DNA of 49,680 nt from Streptomyces rugosispiralis (GTDB lineage Bacteria; Actinomycetota; Actinomycetes; Streptomycetales; Streptomycetaceae), in assembly GCF_024505145.1 (NCBI RefSeq), contig NZ_JANIAA010000057.1, positions 1 through 49,680 on the forward strand, given 5' to 3'. The notes beneath the pieces were generated by a model. That model saw only the letters and a list, made by a program, of their open reading frames with translations, was not told the origin of the DNA and made no database searches. This document shows, piece by piece, positions 43,759-49,680 of the stretch. How positions within the stretch are numbered: the first letter of the stretch is position 1; each line of letters opens with the position of its first letter. The translations under genes were made by a program, and so were the position numbers.

Positions 43759-44358
43759 ATGCGGCGAAGGGCAGGATTGGCCATGGCTGGGGTTGCGGCC
43801 CTGGCTTGGGGCGAGTGGTTGAACTGGCGCTGGTCTCGAGTTCTCGTGGCGAACGCCGGGGGCGCTTCCGAGGCCGTGGTGGTGTTGGGGTACCGGAACC
43901 CCCAAGCGACGGCGAACTTGATCAACCGATGGCGAGTCCGCGCTGGAATTCGCTCCATCGCCGCCGACGGTGCGCATGGGACCCGTGTGATCTTCAGCGG
44001 CGGTGCGGTTGGCGGCGGCGCCGCGGAGGCCCGGCTGATGGCTGACTACGCGCAGTCCGTGCTTGAGTTCGAGGGCACGGTGCTCCTCGAAGACCAAAGC
44101 GCGACGACATGGGAGAACATCACGAACGTGATCCCACTGCTCGAGGACGTGGACCGCATCAAGATCGCCTCCCAACCAGCTCATGCGCTCAAGGCCCGTG
44201 CGTACTTGCGGCGGCAGCGCCCCGATCTTGCGGAGAGGCTGGTGCGCGCGGATGACTACCGCCCCGGCGAGTGGACGCTCGTCAAACCGCTGCTGGCTCT
44301 GTACGGACTTTGGACGCTGCGCGGTCTCAAGGCCGACGAACGGAAGGTCTCGCTGTAG
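43759..44358 (+). CDS. YdcF/DUF218-like protein
   Basis: 199 residues. A short hydrophobic N-terminus (LAMAGVAALAWGEWL) may anchor it. The DUF218 fold is recognised by AVVVLGYRN, VIFSGGAVGGGAAEARLMADYA and LLEDQSATTWENITN, the conserved acidic/Thr signature of the YdcF/SanA/ElyC family. ElyC acts in envelope biogenesis; the role here is unknown. Confidence 0.8.
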   Translation: MRRRAGLAMAGVAALAWGEWLNWRWSRVLVANAGGASEAVVVLGYRNPQATANLINRWRVRAGIRSIAADGAHGTRVIFSGGAVGGGAAEARLMADYAQSVLEFEGTVLLEDQSATTWENITNVIPLLEDVDRIKIASQPAHALKARAYLRRQRPDLAERLVRADDYRPGEWTLVKPLLALYGLWTLRGLKADERKVSL

Positions 44359-44440
44359 ACGACGCCGGATTCCTCGAGGATTTTCCAGACGGTCGAGGCG
44401 CCGTCATCGCGCATGCGGGCCGACGGATCCGGGTGCTGGG
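44359..44440 (-). pseudogene. Possible integrase/transposase helix-turn-helix scrap
   Basis: The minus strand reads RMRDDGASTVWKILEESGV, similar to the N-terminal helix-turn-helix of IS3/IS481-type integrases (STVWKILxxAGV). It is under 30 residues, with nothing recognisable on either side. Confidence 0.3.
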
Positions 44441-44461
44441 TGCCACCGGCGACCGCCGACC

Positions 44462-45445
44462 TCATTCCGCGAGCTGCGCCCCCGCGTTGCTCGATGTGTC
44501 TGGTTCGCCGGTGTGGCCCTCGTGGACGCGGGAGACTCCTCGCGGGGGATCGATCTCGGTCGCGTGCATGAAATCCAAAAAACGAGCCGCGACGGGGGAG
44601 AGGTTCCGAGAGCAGTGGTACATCACGCCGATGACCCTGGTTGCTCCCGGAGCATCCACGGGTACCGCCACGAGGTCATCCAGGCCGAAACCCCGCAACT
44701 CCAAGGCCGGCAAAGCTGCCACGCCCACGCCGGCCCGTAGCAGCCCGCGGATCGTCGCCGCGCTGCAGGCATGGAAGTGGTGGCTCACCGAGATCGAGTA
44801 CTTGCTGAACGCCGCGTCGGTGATGGCTCGGATGCTGGTTCCGGGCCGCGTTGCGACCACGGTCTCACCAGTGAAGTCCGGCCACGAGATGGAACTCCGC
44901 GCCGACCAAGGATGGCTGTGGTGCGCGACGCCGTAGAGCTGTTCCTGCAGCAGTGGTTCGAAGCAGAAGCCGTCCGGCAGGTCACCTCGGGCGGTCAAGC
45001 CGAGTTCGGCAGTCCCACTTTCGAGGCGTTCGACAACTTCGTCCGCGGCCCCGTCGATGATCTCGAACTCCACCTCGGGGTGATCCAGCATGAAGCCGCG
45101 CATCATGTCCGGCAGCACAGCCGCCGCGACCGACGGAAGCGCGGCTACGGCGATGGTTCCGGACTGAGCCGCTACGTACGACATGAAGCGGCTCAGTCGC
45201 ATGTCCATGTCGTCGAGGACGGCGCCCGTCATGAGCAGAAAGGCCTGCCCCGCGGCCGTGATGTCGAGCTGCCGAGTGGTGCGGTCGAACAACCGCACCC
45301 GCAGGAGACGCTCGACTTCCTTGATCCTTCTGCTGAGGACTGACTGAGAGATATGCTCCACCGCGGCCGCTTTCGTGAAACTGCCGGATGCGGCGAGTGT
45401 CCGGACCGCGCGAAGCTGCTGCAGCGTCAGGTCAGGGATCGGCAT
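44462..45445 (-). CDS. LysR-family transcriptional regulator
   Basis: 327 residues. N-terminal winged helix LQQLRAVRTLAASGSFTKAA, then SVLSRRIKEVERLL, and a full effector-binding domain (about 90-300). The ATG at 45445 has GGGGTGA upstream; the frame is open to 45517. It lies downstream of and in the same direction as the acyl-CoA operon, 217 bases after it, and may regulate that operon. Confidence 0.88.
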   Translation of the reverse strand: MPIPDLTLQQLRAVRTLAASGSFTKAAAVEHISQSVLSRRIKEVERLLRVRLFDRTTRQLDITAAGQAFLLMTGAVLDDMDMRLSRFMSYVAAQSGTIAVAALPSVAAAVLPDMMRGFMLDHPEVEFEIIDGAADEVVERLESGTAELGLTARGDLPDGFCFEPLLQEQLYGVAHHSHPWSARSSISWPDFTGETVVATRPGTSIRAITDAAFSKYSISVSHHFHACSAATIRGLLRAGVGVAALPALELRGFGLDDLVAVPVDAPGATRVIGVMYHCSRNLSPVAARFLDFMHATEIDPPRGVSRVHEGHTGEPDTSSNAGAQLAE

Positions 45446-45662
45446 GGGCTTCACCCCGCGACATGCCGCAGGGCGCAGGAATGGCGGACGACGGCGGCTG
45501 ACGGCCACGGCAGGCACGGGATACGACCACCTGATCGTTGATCGACACGTGGAGTGTCACCAGAAGGGTGTTCGGTTCTTCGTTCACACATCAGCTTTGA
45601 ACGCCCTCCTCCCACGCCTGCGGACCGACCTCAGTTCACGCCATCTGCACGCGATCAACCAC

Positions 45663-47492
45663 CTAGTTCGACTTTGAGCGCACGTGGTTCGCGATCGCCG
45701 CGTCGTCGTTTGCGCCGTACATGTCGTCGATCAGCGCCGCGAACGAGCTCACGACGGCATTGCGCTTGATCTTGCCGTTCGCGGTCCGCTCGCCGTGCTC
45801 GACTTCCAGGGGCCGCGGCAGAACGCGGAAGTCCTTCAACTGCTCCACCCGCGCGAGGTCCGCGTTGACCCGAGCGACCTCCGCTCGCAGGCGTTCGGCC
45901 AGCATCTCTGCCGACCGGGCGTCCGCGGTTGTGCTCGGCTCGAGCAGGACGGTGAGGTACTTACGGGCGTCGCCGACGACGATCGCCTCGTTGATCAGCG
46001 AGCTCTCCTTCAACCGGGTTTCGATGGGCTGAGGGTTGATCGTTTTCCCGCCTCGGGTGATGATCACGTCCTTCTTCCGGCCGATGAGCCGGATGTCGCC
46101 GCGGGGTGTGCGCTCCATCAGGTCACCGGTGCGGAACCAACCATCCTGGTAAGCCGCCTCGGTCTCCGCCGGGTTGCGCCAGTATCCGTCGAAGAGCAGC
46201 GGTGCGCGGAGCAGCATTTCGCCGTCGTCCGCGACCTTCACCTGGAACCGTGGGTCCGGGAATTCCCTGCCGATGAAGCCCGGACGGGGGAACGGATGGT
46301 TGAAATGAGCGATGGGACACCCGGCGGTCTCGGTGAGACCGTAGTTCTCGCGAAGATCGAGCCCCCAGATCTGCCAAATCGCGATGACGCTTTCGGGCAT
46401 CGCGGCAGACGCGGTGTAGGCAACCCGGATGCGATCCATTCCGACGGTTGCCCGCAGTGGCAAGAACATCCAACGAAGTGCGGCAGCGTACGCGATCCGC
46501 AGCGGTACCGAGGGCCGGCGATGGGACCAACGGCGTTCGGCTACTCTGCGGCCGGCCCACATGGCGGCGCCATAGGCGTAGCGACGAAGTCGCGGCCAGA
46601 CCTCCGTCTGTGCGATCAGTTCGCCGGCGATCTTCTCGTAGAACCGCGGCGGCCAGAGCACTGCCGTGGGCCGCACCGAACGCAACACGTCTTCGTAGTC
46701 ACCAATGCGGCAGTATGTGACCACCAGCCGTGAGAGCAGCGGCGCGAACACCGACACCAACGCCGGCGCCACGTGGGCCAACGGCAGGAAGCCCACGGCA
46801 TCGTGCTCGTGGCGGAGGATCTGCGGGTAGAGGCCGACGAAGGTCTGAACCGAGTGCTGAAGCGTGCGGTGCGAGTGGGTGACGCCTTTCGGGGCTCCCG
46901 TGGATCCCGACGTGTAGAACAGCACGGCGGCATCGTCGAGGGAGCCGCCGGCGACCAACTCGGACAGCGGATCGGCGCCGTCGTCGGCGTGCTGTGTTCC
47001 TTCTTCGCACAGCGCTTCCCATGTTGTCCCTTTGATCACCTCGGGTAGCTCCGGCGGAGCGGCGTCGATTCCGACCACGAGCCGCAGCTTCGGTGTGTGT
47101 GCGGCGACCTTCGCCACCTTGCTGAGCTCCGTCGTCGTCTCGCCGATGAAGGCGACGGCCTCGCTGTGTACGAGGAGTTGCTCGATCTCGGCAGGTGAGT
47201 TGGTCGGATAGACGCCGATCACGACGCCGCCGACACTCTGCACGGCCAGCGCGGCGAACACCCACTCCGGGCGTGCGCCGCTCATCATCGCGACGCGATC
47301 GCCGTGCCGCACACCTTGCGCGACAAGGCCGAGCGCGAGATCTTGCACGCGATCCCGGTACGTCCGCCACGTGATCGCCTGCATGACCCCATCACGCCAG
47401 TACCGCAGCGCGACGGCGTCGGGTTCCCTGTTCGTGCGATCGAGCAGCAGCCCCGGTAGCGTCCGGGTTGGCTCGAAATTGGTCAGATCCAT
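45663..47492 (-). CDS. AMP-forming acyl-CoA synthetase/ligase
   Basis: 609 residues of the adenylate-forming family. P-loop YTSGSTGAPKGVT (193-205), then YGLTETAG, FRTGDLMERTPRG, GRKKD and the C-terminal catalytic Lys in ANGKIKRN. Length and the GKTINPQPIE segment match long-chain or aromatic acyl-CoA ligases of the FadD15 kind. It activates a carboxylic acid with ATP and CoA for the crotonases encoded upstream. Start ATG 47492 with GAGAGG upstream; 46 bases after the flavin reductase. Confidence 0.9.
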   Translation of the reverse strand: MDLTNFEPTRTLPGLLLDRTNREPDAVALRYWRDGVMQAITWRTYRDRVQDLALGLVAQGVRHGDRVAMMSGARPEWVFAALAVQSVGGVVIGVYPTNSPAEIEQLLVHSEAVAFIGETTTELSKVAKVAAHTPKLRLVVGIDAAPPELPEVIKGTTWEALCEEGTQHADDGADPLSELVAGGSLDDAAVLFYTSGSTGAPKGVTHSHRTLQHSVQTFVGLYPQILRHEHDAVGFLPLAHVAPALVSVFAPLLSRLVVTYCRIGDYEDVLRSVRPTAVLWPPRFYEKIAGELIAQTEVWPRLRRYAYGAAMWAGRRVAERRWSHRRPSVPLRIAYAAALRWMFLPLRATVGMDRIRVAYTASAAMPESVIAIWQIWGLDLRENYGLTETAGCPIAHFNHPFPRPGFIGREFPDPRFQVKVADDGEMLLRAPLLFDGYWRNPAETEAAYQDGWFRTGDLMERTPRGDIRLIGRKKDVIITRGGKTINPQPIETRLKESSLINEAIVVGDARKYLTVLLEPSTTADARSAEMLAERLRAEVARVNADLARVEQLKDFRVLPRPLEVEHGERTANGKIKRNAVVSSFAALIDDMYGANDDAAIANHVRSKSN

Positions 47493-47538
47493 GACACGGC
47501 CTCTCTTCCAGAGCCGACAAGTCCGGGCCCGATGGGAT

Positions 47539-48039
47539 TCATGCGGCACTCTGCCCGAGGTGCAGGAAGTCACCTCGGTACCACGTCACCGGCTTGCCGC
47601 TACCTGTCCGCGCGTCGTGTACACGGCCGATGAGGATCACGTGATCTCCGCCGGGTACGGCTTGCTCCAGTTCGCAACGGATGACTGCCGCCGCGTCGGG
47701 CAGTAGCGGGTGACCCCTCTCGTCGAATTCGAAGTCTCCGTACGCGAACTTGTTTTCACCTTTTGTCGCGAACTTGATCGCCAACTCGGCGTGTGCGGGT
47801 GTCACGATGTTGACGATGAACCGCTCGGCCGCCATGAAGACGGGAGCGCAGTCCGCTCCTTGGTCCAGGCACACCAGAACGAGCGGCGGATCGAGCGACA
47901 GCGCCGCGAAGGAACTCGCGGTGAACCCGTGCGGCGTGCCTGACGCGCTTCGCGTCGTCACGATCGTCACGCCTGAAGGAAAGCGGGCCAACGCCGAGCG
48001 GAAGGCGGCCGGGTCCAGCCCTTGAAATCGATCAACCAC
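47539..48039 (-). CDS. Flavin reductase-like protein
   Basis: 166 residues of the HpaC/ActVB-type flavin reductase fold: FPSGVTIVTT, HGFTASSFAALSLDPPLVLVC (flavin binding) and a C-terminal WYRGDFLHL. These supply reduced FMN or FAD to a separate monooxygenase, which is not in the window. GTG 48039 lies within the last codons of the upstream crotonase gene (8-base overlap), with GAGGGA before it. Confidence 0.87.
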   Translation of the reverse strand: MVDRFQGLDPAAFRSALARFPSGVTIVTTRSASGTPHGFTASSFAALSLDPPLVLVCLDQGADCAPVFMAAERFIVNIVTPAHAELAIKFATKGENKFAYGDFEFDERGHPLLPDAAAVIRCELEQAVPGGDHVILIGRVHDARTGSGKPVTWYRGDFLHLGQSAA

Positions 48040-48811
48040 GATATCCCTCGCGGGCGGCTCGGGCGGCAGGGTCGTTGAAGACCGTCCGCGCGTCGGCAAC
48101 CGTGACCCGGAGCTGCTCTTCGACCGGCCAACTGGAAGTTCCTGAGTGCAGGGCCCGTTTCAGCGCCGCGAACACGGCAGGTGGTTTCGCCGCTGCCGCC
48201 CGCGCGTCCGCCATCGCGATCGCGAGCAGGTCGCCCTGCTCGACCACCTGGTCGACGATGCCCATCCGCTCCGCGTCGAACGCGTCGACGGGCTCTCCGC
48301 CCAGCAGGAGGCGCCGGGCCGCACGGTCGCCCAGGACCCCGCGCACTCGAGTGATCCCCTTCACGGCCGGCAGCATTCCGTGGTTGACCTCGGGGAAGAC
48401 GAAACGCGCCTCAGCCGATGCGTACACCTTGTCGGCGAACAGGGCCATTTCGATGCCGCCACCGACGCACCAGCCGTTGACCGCACACACCAGCGGCCGG
48501 GCAAAGTCCTCCAGAGCGCAGAGCAGCGCGTGAAACGACGCCATCCGCTCGACCATCGAATCGGCTCCGAAGCCGATGGCTTCCTTGATGTCGCCACCCG
48601 CGCAGAAGAAGCGCTCACCAGCTCCCGTCAAGACCACCGCGGGGGTGCCGGGGCCGTCGGCGAGGGTTTCCAGCGTCGTTGTCAGCTCGCTGACGAGCGA
48701 GTTGCTGAGCGCGTTCGCCGGTGGGTGGTTCAGGGTGAGTACAACCACGCCGTCCACTTCGTCGGACGCGTGCACAGCGCTGGGCGCTGTGTTGTGCGAG
48801 GCAATGCTCAT
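48032..48811 (-). CDS. Enoyl-CoA hydratase
   Basis: 259 residues of the crotonase family. The oxyanion holes lie at CAGGDIKE and VNGWCVGGG. Both catalytic glutamates are present: Glu121 in GGGIE and Glu141 in VFPE, 20 residues apart as in mammalian crotonase (Glu144/Glu164). Hydration of an enoyl-CoA is expected. GGAAGG precedes ATG 48811; it is 12 bases after the second crotonase. Confidence 0.9.
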   Translation of the reverse strand: MSIASHNTAPSAVHASDEVDGVVVLTLNHPPANALSNSLVSELTTTLETLADGPGTPAVVLTGAGERFFCAGGDIKEAIGFGADSMVERMASFHALLCALEDFARPLVCAVNGWCVGGGIEMALFADKVYASAEARFVFPEVNHGMLPAVKGITRVRGVLGDRAARRLLLGGEPVDAFDAERMGIVDQVVEQGDLLAIAMADARAAAAKPPAVFAALKRALHSGTSSWPVEEQLRVTVADARTVFNDPAARAAREGYRG

Positions 48812-48823
48812 GCTCGCCTTCCC

Positions 48824-49642
48824 TCAATTCGCCGGTCCGCCGGCGGTGCGAGCGGAGGGGAAGTCCACGGGGCGCTTCTCCCGGAAGGCCTGGCGTGCTT
48901 CGGCGTAGTCGGCACCGGCGAAGTCGAGGATCTCGAGCGCCGAGGACAGCTCGTGCTGGGGCACCGCGTTGGTGAGCCAGGCGTTGAGCGCACGCTTGGT
49001 GAAACGGAGCGCCTGCTGGGAACCGCGGGCCAGCTGGGACGCGACCTCGAGCGCGCGGGGCAGCACCTGCTCGCGGGGAACGGACAGGCTCACGAGCCCG
49101 ATCCGCTCGGCCTCGGCGCCCGTCAGCTTCTCGGAGGTGAGCACGTAGTACTTGGTCTTGGCCATGCCGACAAGCAACGGCCAGATGAGCGCGGCGTGGT
49201 CGCCGGCGGTCACACCGACCTTGGTATGGCCTTCGATCAGCACCGCGTCGTCCGCGGCGACGCTGATGTCGGCGAGAAGCGCGGTCGACAGCCCGTAGCC
49301 GACCGCGGGGCCGTTGATCGCGGAGATGATCGGCTTCTCGATGCGCAACATCGTCGCGACCCGCTTGCGTTCGGTCTCCAGCATCGCGAGCGCATCCTCG
49401 GGCGTGGGATCGGGCTGAGCGACATCCATCCCGGTACAGAAGGCTTTGCCGGCCCCGGTGATGACGACGACCCGGGTCTGGTCGTCGCGCTCGACGTCGG
49501 CCCAGATCTGGTTCATCTCCTCGAACATCGGCAGGGTGAGCGAGTTGTACCGGTCGGGTCGATTGATCGTGATCTGGAGGACGCCGTTGTCGTGGCGTTC
49601 GGTGAGGATGTCGCCGGTGCCGTGGTTGTAGAGGTCGGTCAT
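48824..49642 (-). CDS. Crotonase-family protein lacking both catalytic Glu
   Basis: 272 residues. The crotonase fold and oxyanion-hole segments are clear (FCTGMDV, INGPAVGYG). Aligned by motif to the other crotonase, the two acid/base positions are Ser119 (GYGLS) and His139 (EGHTKVG) instead of Glu. It is therefore unlikely to be a simple hydratase; isomerase, thioesterase, decarboxylase or C-C hydrolase chemistry is possible. AGGAG precedes ATG 49642. It is the first gene of the operon in the window; the promoter may lie beyond the edge. Confidence 0.85.
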   Translation of the reverse strand: MTDLYNHGTGDILTERHDNGVLQITINRPDRYNSLTLPMFEEMNQIWADVERDDQTRVVVITGAGKAFCTGMDVAQPDPTPEDALAMLETERKRVATMLRIEKPIISAINGPAVGYGLSTALLADISVAADDAVLIEGHTKVGVTAGDHAALIWPLLVGMAKTKYYVLTSEKLTGAEAERIGLVSLSVPREQVLPRALEVASQLARGSQQALRFTKRALNAWLTNAVPQHELSSALEILDFAGADYAEARQAFREKRPVDFPSARTAGGPAN

Positions 49643-49680
49643 CGGCTGGTCTCCTTGTGGTGTGTGGGGTTGTGCTGGGT

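Noticed and set aside
41752..44184. Very long minus-strand open frame antisense to the histidine kinase and overlapping the metallophosphoesterase and YdcF genes
   Set aside because: Arginine/proline-rich composition with no domain; the overlapped genes are convincing. It reflects GC bias.

Overview
High-GC actinobacterial chromosome, most like Streptomyces. The evidence is strong GC bias at third codon positions, GTG and TTG starts, GTGA/ATGA stop-start overlaps, ECF sigma, PucR and STAND-LuxR regulators, a Tat-exported protein and a secreted GH78 rhamnosidase. The many broken genes and insertion-sequence scraps suggest an accessory, perhaps arm-like, region. No rRNA, complete tRNA, CRISPR array or intact transposase was seen.

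Layout. 1-720: an MFS remnant and a terminator. 721-6905 (minus): a tightly coupled six-gene operon (KamA-type radical SAM enzyme, metallo-beta-lactamase-fold hydrolase, FAD/NAD(P)-binding protein, cupin, MFS transporter, VOC protein), with an HTH regulator upstream (7293-8330). It looks like an undescribed amino-acid-modifying pathway with an exporter. 8711-12882 (plus): ECF sigma, zinc-finger membrane anti-sigma, ABC ATPase and two membrane proteins, headed by an ECF-type promoter and probably a leaderless sigma transcript. 13048-15768 (minus): secreted GH78 alpha-L-rhamnosidase with a LacI-like operator at its promoter.

15800-26000: decayed DNA holding a CaiB/BaiF fragment, a beta-hydroxyacid dehydrogenase, two IS5-type transposase scraps, a PucR regulator, a STAND-LuxR regulator enclosed by 33-bp inverted repeats with 9-bp flanking direct repeats, a secreted protein made of four Cys-x18-Cys repeats, and a joint where a TetR gene and a kinase-WD40 gene have truncated each other. 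25725-28461: a Tat-exported DJ-1/PfpI protein, an F420/NADP oxidoreductase-like protein and an atypical SDR. 28662-30318: a LysR gene and a HAD phosphatase gene, each with one frameshift.

29642-36316: a carbohydrate PTS locus. EIIA, EIIB and EIIC (ascorbate/UlaA type) and a GntR regulator are on plus; a transketolase, a private HPr and the frameshifted HAD gene are divergent on minus. A perfect 16-bp palindrome at one start and a degenerate copy at the other are candidate GntR operators. 36572-36613 resembles the 3' part of tRNA-Pro(GGG), a likely att scar, and lies next to an endonuclease VII-like gene. 38170-44358: an SDR remnant, a polytopic membrane protein, an OmpR/histidine kinase pair, a membrane metallophosphoesterase and a YdcF-like protein. 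44462-49642 (minus): a LysR regulator and an acyl-CoA pathway operon (two crotonases, flavin reductase, acyl-CoA ligase). One crotonase lacks both catalytic glutamates.

All functions are inferred from protein motifs read by eye; no database search was possible.
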